Positions 43,893-51,698 of a stretch of DNA of 64,000 bases are shown here, one piece after another; within the stretch, counting starts at the first letter, position 1, and the number at the start of each line of letters is the position of its first letter. This stretch comes from Paeniroseomonas aquatica (lineage in GTDB: Bacteria; Pseudomonadota; Alphaproteobacteria; Acetobacterales; Acetobacteraceae): assembly GCF_030409335.1 (NCBI RefSeq), contig NZ_JAUFPN010000042.1, positions 1 to 64,000 on the forward strand, given 5' to 3'. Under the pieces are notes generated by a model. That model searched no databases. It was not told where the DNA came from and saw only the letters and a program-made list of their open reading frames with translations. Made by a program: the position numbers and the translations under genes.

Positions 43893-45023
43893 TCACAGCA
43901 CCTGCAGCAGCCCGGCGATCAGCTTCGCCCGCGGCACCAGGCTGTCGAGCAGCAGGTGCTCCTCCAGCGTATGGCCGCCCGCGCCCTGCACGCCGAGCCC
44001 GTCGAGCGTCGGGATGCCCATGGCCCCGGTGAAATTGCCGTCCGAGCCGCCGCCCGCGCTCTGCGGGTTGATGTCGAAGCCGATGCTCCGGGCGATGGTC
44101 CGCGCCACGCCGTAGAGCTCCATGCCCCGGGCGTCCGGCTCCCAGACCGGCCGGGTCACGCCGCGCTTCACCTCGAGCTGCACGTCGTTGCCGGTGGGCC
44201 GCAACGACAGCATGGTCTCGACCGCGGCATCGAGGTCCTCCTGGCGCTTGGCCATGGACAGGCTCTCGGCATCGCAGTGGGTCGCCACGCAATTCACCCA
44301 TTGCCCGCCCGAGATGACGCCGACCGAATAGGTCACCGCCTCCGTGGTCAGCGCCTCGATCGCCACCACCTGGCGGCACATCTCGCGGATCGCGCTGCGG
44401 CCGTCGGCCAGCCGCGCCCCGGCGTGGCTCGGCTTGCCGGTGGCGCGCAGGTTGAAGCGGGCGATGGCATAGCGCCCGGTCACCACGCCGCCGTCCGGCC
44501 GCGCCGGCTCCGGCACCAGCACGAAGGCATGGCGCGCCGCCTCGGCCTCGATCAGGTCCCGGGTCGAGGGGCTGCCGATCTCCTCGTCGCTGGTCAGCAG
44601 CACGGTCACCGGCCGGCTGGTGGCGATCCCGGCGCGGAGCAGCTGCCGCACCGCCTCGATGGCGATCCAGTTGCCGCCCTTCATGTCGTAGACCCCGGGG
44701 CCGTAGACCCGGTTGCCCTCGACCCGCCAGGGCAGCGGCGCCAGCGTCCCGACCGGATGCACCGTATCGAGGTGCCCCATGATGAGGATGCCCGGGCCGG
44801 TCCCGGCATGCGGGAAGCTCGCCCGCACGCAGGGGCCGCAGCCCATCCGCCCGGGGATGGTCTCGACCCGCGCGCCCATCAGCGCCAGGTCGCGCGCTGC
44901 GATGTCCATCATGCGCGCGACGGCGGCGGCATCGAAGGTGGGGCTTTCGCATTCCACCCAGGCGCGCAGGCCGGGCAGCATGGCCTGAGCATCGAAGGGC
45001 AGGTCGAGGGCGGGCTGGTCCAT
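43893..45023 (-). CDS. M20 family metallopeptidase (carboxypeptidase G2-like)
   Basis: A 376-residue zinc peptidase. MGHLDTV supplies His and Asp, GVYDMKGG the bridging Asp, SDEEIGS the base Glu, and a late His lies in GAGGHTLEEH. The dimerisation domain has GKPSHAGARLADGRSAI. The pattern and length match glutamate carboxypeptidase/CPG2-like enzymes that remove a C-terminal amino acid from N-acyl or peptidyl substrates. No signal peptide. Divergent from the metNIQ operon with 182 bases between, so released amino acid and its uptake may be functionally linked. GGAG site before ATG 45023. Confidence 0.88.
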   Translation of the reverse strand: MDQPALDLPFDAQAMLPGLRAWVECESPTFDAAAVARMMDIAARDLALMGARVETIPGRMGCGPCVRASFPHAGTGPGILIMGHLDTVHPVGTLAPLPWRVEGNRVYGPGVYDMKGGNWIAIEAVRQLLRAGIATSRPVTVLLTSDEEIGSPSTRDLIEAEAARHAFVLVPEPARPDGGVVTGRYAIARFNLRATGKPSHAGARLADGRSAIREMCRQVVAIEALTTEAVTYSVGVISGGQWVNCVATHCDAESLSMAKRQEDLDAAVETMLSLRPTGNDVQLEVKRGVTRPVWEPDARGMELYGVARTIARSIGFDINPQSAGGGSDGNFTGAMGIPTLDGLGVQGAGGHTLEEHLLLDSLVPRAKLIAGLLQVL

Positions 45024-45205
45024 GGTCGGTCGGCTCCGGAGCTTCGCGGCCAGCCTGCGGCCCCGATGGCCGCCCGGCAAGCCCCGCCCGGTCACGCCAA
45101 CCCGCCGCGGCGGCGCAACGGCCCGGCCCGGCAAGGCCCGGCGATGGCTGCCCCGCAGCGGGAGCACGAGACATCGCCGCGGCGCCGCGCCATATCCCCG
45201 GCATC

Positions 45206-46273
45206 ATGCACCCGCCTTCCCATCACCCGGCCGATGGCCCCGCCATCCGCCTCGCCGGCCTCCGCAAGCGCTTCGCCGCCGGCGGCGCCCCGGCGCTCGA
45301 CGACGTCTCGCTCGAACTCCGCACCGGGGAGGTCTTCGGCATCGTCGGCCGCTCCGGCGCCGGCAAGTCGACCCTGATCCGGACCGTCAACCTGCTGGAA
45401 CGGCCGGATGCCGGCAGCGTCACGGTCATGGGCCGCGACCTGCTGGCACTGGACGAGGCCGGGCTGCGCGCCGCCCGGCGCGGCATCGGCATGGTCTTCC
45501 AGCACTTCAACCTGCACCACCGCCGCACCGTCGCCGAGAACATCGGCTTCCCGTTGGAGGTCGCCGGCATGCCGGCCGCCGCGCGCCGCGCCCGGGTGGC
45601 GGAGCTGCTGCCGCTGGTCGGGCTGGAGGCGAAGCGCGACGCCTTCCCGGCGCAGCTCTCGGGCGGGCAGAAGCAGCGGGTCGGCATCGCCCGGGCGCTC
45701 GCCTCGGCGCCCTCGCTGCTGCTCTGCGACGAGGCGACCAGCGCGCTCGACCCCGAGACCACCGCCGAGATCCTGGCGCTGATCCGCAGCCTGCGCGACC
45801 GGCTCGACCTCACCGTGCTGCTCATCACCCATGAGATGGGCGTGGTGAAGGCGATCTGCGACCGCGTGGCGGTGATGGAGGCCGGGCGGATCATCGAGCA
45901 GGGCCGGGTCTTCGAGGTCTTCACCCGCCCGGCGCAGCCGACCACCCGCCGCTTCGTCGCCGAGGTGATCGGCCATGGCGTGCCGCCCGGGACGCTCGCC
46001 CGGCTGCCGCCGGCCCCGCCGGGGCAGCAGCGTCGCCTGGCCCAGGTATTGTTCCTCGGCCCGCACAGCACCCGCCCCGTCATCAGCGAGGCCAGCCGCG
46101 ATTTCGGCCTCGACATCAACATCGTCTCCGGCCGGGTGGACGAGATCGCCGGCGAGCCCTTCGGGGTGATGGCGCTGGCGGTCTGTGGCGCGGCCGCGGC
46201 CATCGACGCCGCCTTCGGCTGGATGCGCGGGCTGGGGCTGGTCATCGAGGAGGACGTCGCATGGGCTGGCTGA
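45206..46273 (+). CDS. metN: Methionine-type ABC importer ATPase
   Basis: A 355-residue ATPase: Walker A GRSGAGKST at 48-56, Q-loop MVFQHFNL, signature LSGGQKQR, Walker B LLLCDEATSALDPET and ITHEMG. The C-terminal 80 residues form the NIL/ACT-like regulatory domain of MetN (QVLFLGPHSTRPVISEASRDFGLDINIVSGRVDEIAGEPFGVM), which in E. coli binds methionine and inhibits transport. With MetI and MetQ it forms an importer for D/L-methionine or related amino acids. Its end overlaps metI by 13 bases. No SAM riboswitch is recognisable upstream. Confidence 0.93.
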   Translation: MHPPSHHPADGPAIRLAGLRKRFAAGGAPALDDVSLELRTGEVFGIVGRSGAGKSTLIRTVNLLERPDAGSVTVMGRDLLALDEAGLRAARRGIGMVFQHFNLHHRRTVAENIGFPLEVAGMPAAARRARVAELLPLVGLEAKRDAFPAQLSGGQKQRVGIARALASAPSLLLCDEATSALDPETTAEILALIRSLRDRLDLTVLLITHEMGVVKAICDRVAVMEAGRIIEQGRVFEVFTRPAQPTTRRFVAEVIGHGVPPGTLARLPPAPPGQQRRLAQVLFLGPHSTRPVISEASRDFGLDINIVSGRVDEIAGEPFGVMALAVCGAAAAIDAAFGWMRGLGLVIEEDVAWAG

Positions 46274-46923
46274 CCCCGACGATGCAGGACCTGCTGCTCG
46301 ACGCCTTCTGGGAGACCCTGGTGATGGTCGGCGCCAGCGCCGCCATCGCGGTCGCCGTCGGCCTGCCCCTGGCGCTGCTGCTGCAGGTCACCGGGCGCGG
46401 CGGGCTGCGGCCGCTGCCCTGGCTGAACCGGCCGCTGGGCCTGCTGGTGAACGCCGCGCGCTCGACGCCCTTCATCATCCTGATGGTCGCCATCGTGCCC
46501 TTCACCCGGCTGGTCGCCGGCACCTCGATCGGCACCGGCGCCGCCATCGTGCCGCTGGCGCTGGCCGCCACCGCCTTCCTCGCCCGGCTGTTCGAGAATG
46601 CCCTGCGCGAGGTCGATGCCGGCGTGGTCGAGGCGGCCCGTGCCATGGGCGCCTCCCGCTGGCAGATCGTCACCAAGGTGCTGGTGCCGGAGGCGCTGCC
46701 GGGGCTGATCGCCGCGGTCACCGTGGCGCTGGTCTCCCTCGTCGGCTTCTCCGCCATGGCAGGGGCGATCGGCGGCGGCGGGCTCGGCGACCTCGGCATC
46801 CGCTTCGGCTACCAGCGCTTCATGCCGGAGGTCATGGCGACCGTCGTGCTGATCCTGATCGTCTTCGTCCAGGGCCTGCAATCCCTCGGGGATTGGCTGG
46901 TCCGCCGCCTGTCCCACCGTTGA
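46261..46923 (+). CDS. metI: Methionine-type ABC importer permease
   Basis: Inner-membrane permease of 220 residues with about five hydrophobic segments. LLLDAFWETLVMVGASAAIAVAVGLPLALLL and AARSTPFIILMVAIVPFTRLVAGTSIGTGAAIVPL are typical of MetI; the ATPase-docking EAA loop is VVEAARAMGASRWQIVTKVLVPEALPGLI. Overlaps metN by 13 bases and is followed 13 bases later by metQ, so the three are one operon. Confidence 0.93.
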   Translation: MGWLTPTMQDLLLDAFWETLVMVGASAAIAVAVGLPLALLLQVTGRGGLRPLPWLNRPLGLLVNAARSTPFIILMVAIVPFTRLVAGTSIGTGAAIVPLALAATAFLARLFENALREVDAGVVEAARAMGASRWQIVTKVLVPEALPGLIAAVTVALVSLVGFSAMAGAIGGGGLGDLGIRFGYQRFMPEVMATVVLILIVFVQGLQSLGDWLVRRLSHR

Positions 46924-46936
46924 AGGAATGCCCCCC

Positions 46937-47740
46937 ATGATCGAGCGACGCCCCCTGCTGCTCGCCGCCCTCGCCGCCGCGGCCCCTGCTACCGCCCGCG
47001 CCCAGGAGATCGGCACCGCCCAGCGGCCGCTGCGCATCGGCGTCACCGCCGGCCCGCATGCCCAGGTGATGGAGCAGGTGCGCACGCTCGCGGCGCGTGA
47101 CGGGCTGGTGCTGCGGATCATCGAGTTCCAGGACTACATCCAGCCCAATGCGGCGCTGGCGGCCGGCGACCTCGATGCCAACAGCTACCAGCACCAGCCC
47201 TTCCTCGACCAGCAGGTGCGCGACCGCAACCTGCCGCTGGTGGCCGTGGCCCGGACGCTGACCTTCCCGCTCGGGGTCTATTCACGCCAGCACAAGACCC
47301 TCGCCGACGTCCCCGCCGGCAGCCGCATCGCCATCCCGAACGACCCGACCAACGGTGGCCGCGCGCTGGTGCTGCTGGCCGGGGCCGGCGCCTTCACCCT
47401 GCGCCCGGGCGCCGACTTCCGGGCGACGGTCGCCGACATCGCGGCCAACCCGCGCCGGCTGCGCGTCATCGAGCTGGACGCCGCGCAGCTGCCGCGGGCC
47501 CTGGACGAGGTCGCGGCGGCCACCATCAACTCGAACTTCGCCCTGCCGGCCGGGCTGAACCCGACGCGCGACGCCATCGCGCTGGAGAGCGCCGACAGCC
47601 CCTATGCCAACCTGATCGCGGTGCGCCGGCAGGACCGCGAGGCGGCCTGGGTGGCGCGCCTGGTCGCCGCCTACCAGTCCCCGGCGATCAAGGAATTCGT
47701 CGCCACCACCTTCCAGGGCGCGGTGCTGCCGGCCTTCTGA
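46937..47740 (+). CDS. metQ: Methionine-type ABC importer solute-binding protein (NlpA/MetQ family)
   Basis: A 267-residue periplasmic receptor. Signal MIERRPLLLAALAAAAPATARAQ without a lipobox cysteine, so it is probably soluble rather than a lipoprotein as in E. coli. Family segments are RIGVTAGPHAQVMEQVRTLAARDGLVLRIIEFQDYIQPNAALAAGDLDANSYQHQPFLDQ, IAIPNDPTNGGRALVLL and ATINSNFALPAGLNP. ATG 46937 preferred to 46928. Substrate may be methionine, its derivatives or another small amino acid. A strong hairpin follows. Confidence 0.92.
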   Translation: MIERRPLLLAALAAAAPATARAQEIGTAQRPLRIGVTAGPHAQVMEQVRTLAARDGLVLRIIEFQDYIQPNAALAAGDLDANSYQHQPFLDQQVRDRNLPLVAVARTLTFPLGVYSRQHKTLADVPAGSRIAIPNDPTNGGRALVLLAGAGAFTLRPGADFRATVADIAANPRRLRVIELDAAQLPRALDEVAAATINSNFALPAGLNPTRDAIALESADSPYANLIAVRRQDREAAWVARLVAAYQSPAIKEFVATTFQGAVLPAF

Positions 47741-47745
47741 GGCCC

Positions 47746-47776
47746 GGCGGTCGCCCGGCGCCGCCGGGCGACCGCC
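47746..47776. terminator. Hairpin after metQ
   Basis: Perfect 13-base arms (GGCGGTCGCCCGG and complement) around a 5-base loop, six bases after the metQ stop. A-rich rather than T-rich sequence follows, so it may act in mRNA stability as well as termination. Confidence 0.65.
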
Positions 47777-47826
47777 ACAAAACCAGCCGTATGACAGCCC
47801 CGGCACTTCTGCTTAGATTCAACGCC

Positions 47827-48810
47827 ATGACCCTTCCCCCGACTCCTCCGGAGGCCTCGCCGCGGCCGGGACCGTCCCATGGCGTGCCGCCCCGCCTCGT
47901 CCCCCAGGCCGGTCCCGCGGCCTGGACCGGCAGCGCCCTGACTCCGGCCGACTGGATGCTCCCGGTCGGCGCCGAGGTCGCCGCCGAGCTGGCCGGCGGC
48001 GGCCCCGACGCCGCGGCGGCGCCGCTGCTCGCCGCGCTGATGCGCCAGGTGGCCGAGCGGCTCGAGCATGGCCTCGGCTTCTGCCTGCTGCGCGGCCTCA
48101 ACCTCGACCGGCTGGCCGACCCGGATTCGTCGCTGCTCACCCTCGGCGGCCTGCTCGGCACGCCGCTGCCGCAGGATGGCGCCGGCACGCTGGTCGGGCG
48201 CCTCGCCGGGCCCGGCGCCAGCGCCACGGCGCCCGCCCGCTTCCACGCCGATCCGGCCGATGCCACCGCCCTGCTGTGCCTGCAGCAGCCGCGCGAGGGC
48301 GGCACGGTGACCCTCGTCTCGGCCCCGGCGCTGCACAACGCGCTGCTGAAGGCCGACCGCGCCAGCCTGACCCTGCTGCACCGGGACTGGCCGCATGGCG
48401 ACCTGGCGGCGCCGGCCCTACTGCCGGTCTTCAGCACCGCCAGCGGCGCCTTCGTCGGCCGCTACGACCGGGACTCGATGGTGGCCGCCGCCTTGGACCC
48501 GGCGCAGGAGGCCGCGCTTGCGGTCCTCGATGCCGCCGCCGCGGCGCCCGGCCAGGCGCTCTCGATCCCGCTGCACACCGGCGACCTGCTGTTCCACAAC
48601 CCGCACCTGGTCTGGAAGCGCGTCAGCGCCGCCTCCGAGGCCGGCGTCCCGGAGGATCCGGCGCTGGCGGATCGGCAGCTGCTCCGCCTCTGGCTGGCCA
48701 CGCCGGGCTCGCGCGACCTGCCCGAAAGCTTCCGCCAGGTCTTCCGGGAGACCGCCGCCGGGGTGCCGCGCGGCGGCATCGCGGCCGGCCCGGCCATGGT
48801 CGGGGGCTAG
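47827..48810 (+). CDS. TauD/TfdA-like 2-oxoglutarate-dependent dioxygenase
   Basis: A 327-residue protein of the TauD/TfdA-like family (gamma-butyrobetaine hydroxylase-like group). The iron ligands appear as His140 and Asp142 in RFHADPADATALLCL, with a distal His in LLFHNPHLVWKR and an Arg in RLWL for 2-oxoglutarate. It would hydroxylate a small organic substrate using 2-oxoglutarate and oxygen. An upstream ATG at 47791 is in frame; 47827 gives a more usual N terminus. A racemase-family gene starts six bases after its stop, so the two form an operon behind metNIQ. Confidence 0.82.
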   Translation: MTLPPTPPEASPRPGPSHGVPPRLVPQAGPAAWTGSALTPADWMLPVGAEVAAELAGGGPDAAAAPLLAALMRQVAERLEHGLGFCLLRGLNLDRLADPDSSLLTLGGLLGTPLPQDGAGTLVGRLAGPGASATAPARFHADPADATALLCLQQPREGGTVTLVSAPALHNALLKADRASLTLLHRDWPHGDLAAPALLPVFSTASGAFVGRYDRDSMVAAALDPAQEAALAVLDAAAAAPGQALSIPLHTGDLLFHNPHLVWKRVSAASEAGVPEDPALADRQLLRLWLATPGSRDLPESFRQVFRETAAGVPRGGIAAGPAMVGG

Positions 48811-48816
48811 CCGGCC

Positions 48817-49551
48817 GTGCGCATCCTGGTGGCCAATGCCAATACCACCGAGGCCATCACCGCGCTCTGCGCCGATGCCGCCCGCGCCGCGGCCAGCCTT
48901 GGCACCACCATCATCCCGGCGACGCCGCGATTCGGCCCGGCGGTCATCGCCACCCGGGCCGAGAACATCATCGCCGGCCATGCGCTGCTGGCGCTGCTGG
49001 CCGAGCATGCGGGGCAGGTGGACGGGGTGCTGCTCGCGGTCAGCCACGACACCGCGCTGGAGGCGGCGCGGCAGCTGCTGCCCTGCCCGGTGGTGGCGAT
49101 GACCGAGGCCGCCTGCCTCACCGCCTGCCTCGCCGGCGGGCGCTTCGGCCTCGTCACCTTCGGTGCCACCGAGACCTACCGCGAGCGCATCGCCCAGCAC
49201 GGGCTCTCCGTGCGCCTCGCCGGTCTGGTCGGTGTCGACGCCACGCCGCAGGAGGCGGTGCGCGACCCAGAGGGCGTGGCGGAGAAGCTCCTCGCCGGGA
49301 TCGAGGCGCTGATCGCGGACGGCGCCGATGCCGTCGTCCTCGGCGGCGCCGCGCTCGCCGGGATGGCGCCGACGCTGCAGCCGCGCAGCCCGGTGCCGCT
49401 GCTGGACGGCATCGCCTGCGGCGTGCGGCTGCTCGAGATGATGGTGGCGCTGAAACTGCCCAAGCCGCGGGTCGGCAGCTTCGCGGCGCCGCAGGGCAGG
49501 GTGGTCGGTGGGGTCGAAACACCGTTGGCGGCGCTGTTGCGGGGGGCGTGA
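48817..49551 (+). CDS. Asp/Glu/hydantoin racemase superfamily protein lacking canonical cysteines
   Basis: A 244-residue protein starting at GTG 48817 (MRILVANANTTEAIT, the N-terminal motif of hydantoin/Asp racemases). The overall pattern is kept: GPAVIATRAEN, DGVLLAVSHDTALEAARQLLPCPVVAMTEAA, FGLVTFGATETYRERI, ADAVVLGGAALAG. The two catalytic Cys of the superfamily are expected in the A-C-F/S-D and L-G-C segments; here they read LAVSHD (Val75) and LGGAAL (Gly177). Other cysteines (90, 100, 104) do not sit at those places. So either it is not a racemase or it uses other residues. It follows a TauD-like gene. Confidence 0.8.
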   Translation: MRILVANANTTEAITALCADAARAAASLGTTIIPATPRFGPAVIATRAENIIAGHALLALLAEHAGQVDGVLLAVSHDTALEAARQLLPCPVVAMTEAACLTACLAGGRFGLVTFGATETYRERIAQHGLSVRLAGLVGVDATPQEAVRDPEGVAEKLLAGIEALIADGADAVVLGGAALAGMAPTLQPRSPVPLLDGIACGVRLLEMMVALKLPKPRVGSFAAPQGRVVGGVETPLAALLRGA

Positions 49552-49561
49552 GGGCTTGAGG

Positions 49562-49615
49562 TCGAAGGGGCGCTGCCCCTTCGAGCTACCCCGCCAAGGG
49601 CCGAAGGGCCCTTGG
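49562..49615. terminator. Tandem double hairpin after the racemase-family gene
   Basis: First hairpin 49562-49584: perfect 10-base arms (TCGAAGGGGC and complement) with a GCT loop. Second hairpin 49594-49615: 9-base arms (CCAAGGGCC and complement) with a GAAG loop. The pair lies at the sharp edge between GC-rich genes and the AT-rich islet. It is probably a terminator for the metNIQ-tauD-racemase direction, and the layout recalls intergenic repeats seen in alphaproteobacteria (recollection, not checked). Confidence 0.6.
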
Positions 49616-49802
49616 AACCCGGGAGTTAAGATCTATTCGTTATTTGCTTTGAGGATTTAGTAGTCACAATAGATGTTTGCTTCCATCAGAATTTCGCTTC
49701 TTAAAATAGCACAATGGCCAAATATTTCATTCGATAACCATATTGCCCTAATCTAGTTTGTTCGAAAATTCATCTTTAATCATTAGCCTAATTGGTGCGC
49801 GC

Positions 49803-50411
49803 TCATATTTCTCTAAAATCTCTCCAGTTTTTAAAGTATACAGTTCCTTCAATCAGGTATTCCATTTTTGGACTCGGGGTTTTCTTTCCAAGCCAATATT
49901 GATAAGCCGCAGACCGAATAGTCCCGTAACTCGAAGCGAATGTGTAAAAATCTGCATCGCCCTGAAAAATATTCGAGCCTGTCAAAATGGTTATTGGCTC
50001 CGGATTTTGTCCCGTAAAACTTCCCCATGTTTTTTGAGCGGAAAATGCGTCTTCTTGTGAGCAGAACGCAAAAAAGCATGAGTTTCAGGACGGCGCCTTC
50101 GGTTTTGTTTCTTTTCTGAGCAATTCAAATATATCGATTTTTTCCGCGTGGCTAAACAAGCCACCAGTGAAAACACCGTTTTGATCTCGAAAAAAATCAA
50201 ATCTGTGTCGACTGCTCAATGTCCAACAGTTTAAAGCTTCAGGATGCTGAACAGAAACCGACTTATATATCCCTTCGCTGCGGCGTGCTTGATCAAGGAT
50301 GCACGCATCTGCAAAGTGCCAAGCTTCAATCATGAGGCTGTCCGGTTCAAATCGGATGGACCAATATGGTAACGACACATTAGTGGCGATAGCGCATCGT
50401 GTCGATATCAA
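49803..50411 (-). pseudogene. Interrupted AT-rich reading frame, unknown protein
   Basis: One minus-strand frame stays open for about 203 codons except for a single TGA at 50085-50087, with protein-like composition on both sides. The first part (TTG start at 50411) is 108 residues and includes PYWSIRFEPDSLMIEAWHFADA; after the TGA the same frame continues as FFAFCSQEDAFSAQKTW and DADFYTFASSYGTIRSAAYQYW to the next stop at 49803. This pattern suits a gene broken by one nonsense change, or two small genes. I do not recognise the family. Composition is unlike any neighbour, which indicates transfer. Confidence 0.5.
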
Positions 50412-50563
50412 ACTATTAATTCAATCTGCAAAAATTCGGAAAGAATTGGAAAAAAAATAAAATATGATGCGTCGTGAATCTAAAATTACAAGAAATACTA
50501 TTACAGTAGAAACAAAGTCAAGTTCACTACTTATCAAACTCACAAAAATAGATGAGAGGGGTT

Positions 50564-50589
50564 CGGGGAGAGAATAACTTCTCTCCCCG
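50564..50589. terminator. Hairpin terminator after TctC gene at 50604
   Basis: Arms CGGGGAGAGAA and TTCTCTCCCCG (11 bases) with a TAAC loop. On the minus strand a T-rich stretch (CTATTTTTG) follows after some fifteen bases. It fits transcription end of the minus-strand TctC gene. Confidence 0.65.
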
Positions 50590-50603
50590 ACCTTGCCTTT
50601 CCT

Positions 50604-51578
50604 TCAGTCCAGCCGTGCCCCCGAAATCCGCACGACCTCACTCCACTTCTTGTTCTCGGCCGCGATGAAGGCATCGAATTCCGCCGGCCCCATCGGCCGC
50701 GGCGCGCTGCCGACGTCCTTCAGCCTGGCCAGCACCGCCGGCTCCTTCAGCGCCGCCAGGATCGCCGCCGAGACCTTCTCCACCACCGGCCGCGGCGTCT
50801 TGGCCGGGGCCTGCACGCCGAACCAGGCCACCGCCTCGAAGCCCGGCACCCCGGCCTCGGCCACGGTCGGCACCTCGGGCGCGGTGAACCAGCGGTCCTT
50901 TGAGGTCACCGCCAGCAGCCGCAGCGCGCCCGAGGCGATGTGCGGGATATAGGCCGGCAGGTTGTCCACCGCGACCTGCAGCCGCCCGGCCAGCAGCTCG
51001 GGGATGACGTTGCCGCTGCCGCGGTAGGGCACGTGCTGCATGTCGATCTTGGCGCTGTACTTCAGCAGCTCGCCGCACATGTGGCCCGAGGTGCCGTTGC
51101 CCGGCGTGCCATAGTTGAGGTCGCCCGGCTTCGACTTGGCCAGGGCAAACAGCTCCGCCAGGGTCTTGGCCGGGACGTCCTTGTTGACCATCACGCCGTT
51201 GGCGACCTCGTTCACCAGCGCGACCGAGGTGAGGTCCTTCTCCGGGTCGTAGGGCATCCGGCTGTAGAGGTACTGGTTGATGCTGGCGGTGCCGATGGTC
51301 CCCATCAGCAGCACGTGGCCATCGGCCTCCGCCTTGGCGACGTTGTCGGCGCCGATGTTGCCGCCGGCCCCGGCGCGGTTGTCCACGACCACCGGCTGGC
51401 CCAGCATCTCGGTCAGCCGCTCGGCGATGACGCGGGCCGTCACATCCGTCGCGCCGCCGCCGGAGAAGGGCACCACCAGACGCACCGGCCGGTTCGGATA
51501 GGCGGGCTGGGCGCGCAGGATCGCGGGGGCGGCAAGCATCGGCAGGGTGCCGAGCAGCAGGCGGCGGGGTAGGGTCAT
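50604..51578 (-). CDS. TctC/Bug family periplasmic solute-binding protein
   Basis: A 324-residue receptor. Signal MTLPRRLLLGTLPMLAAPAILRAQ, then YPNRPVRLVVPFSGGGATDVTARVIAERL, VVDNRAGAGGNIGADNVAKAEADGHVLL, HVPYRGSGNVIPELLAGRLQVAVDNLPA and C-terminal FIAAENKKWSEVVRISGA: all diagnostic of the Bug family, which hands carboxylates to TctAB-type permeases. Fourth and last of four same-strand TctC paralogues; 120 bases separate it from the next upstream one. GGGAG site seven bases before the ATG. Its ligand cannot be read from sequence. Confidence 0.92.
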   Translation of the reverse strand: MTLPRRLLLGTLPMLAAPAILRAQPAYPNRPVRLVVPFSGGGATDVTARVIAERLTEMLGQPVVVDNRAGAGGNIGADNVAKAEADGHVLLMGTIGTASINQYLYSRMPYDPEKDLTSVALVNEVANGVMVNKDVPAKTLAELFALAKSKPGDLNYGTPGNGTSGHMCGELLKYSAKIDMQHVPYRGSGNVIPELLAGRLQVAVDNLPAYIPHIASGALRLLAVTSKDRWFTAPEVPTVAEAGVPGFEAVAWFGVQAPAKTPRPVVEKVSAAILAALKEPAVLARLKDVGSAPRPMGPAEFDAFIAAENKKWSEVVRISGARLD

Positions 51579-51651
51579 GCGGATCTCCCGGGGTTGCCGG
51601 CGCCCTAACGCCTGGGACCCCGTAACGCAACCCGCGCCGCCCCGTCCGGGC

Positions 51652-51682
51652 CCCCGGCCAACGGCTTCGTCATCGGCCGGGG
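51652..51682. terminator. Hairpin between TctC genes
   Basis: Arms CCCCGGCC and GGCCGGGG with a 15-base loop, just downstream (minus strand) of the TctC gene ending at 51699. Would separate it from the TctC gene at 50604-51578. Confidence 0.45.
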
Positions 51683-51698
51683 CGGCCGCCGGCGTGGC

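Larger units (their letters stand above)
49616..50603. other. AT-rich islet of about 1 kb
   Basis: From about 49,622 to 50,560 the composition drops abruptly to well below half G+C, with long A/T runs, in contrast to the surrounding three-quarters G+C. The only substantial coding signal is the interrupted minus-strand frame at 49803-50411. No integrase, transposase, terminal inverted repeat or tRNA is visible. The left edge is a double hairpin, the right edge the terminator of a TctC gene. It is best read as foreign DNA of unknown origin. Confidence 0.75.

Noticed and set aside
45024-45205. SAM riboswitch upstream of metN
   Set aside because: No SAM-I, SAM-II or SAM-V type conserved core is recognisable in the 182-base gap; only GC-rich palindromes are seen.
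50085-50087. Selenocysteine readthrough of the TGA in the islet frame
   Set aside because: No SECIS-like hairpin placed after the codon was found and the context is not a redox motif; a nonsense mutation or two small genes is simpler.
49616-50603. Insertion sequence or prophage remnant
   Set aside because: No transposase or integrase fragment, no terminal inverted repeats and no flanking target duplication was visible.
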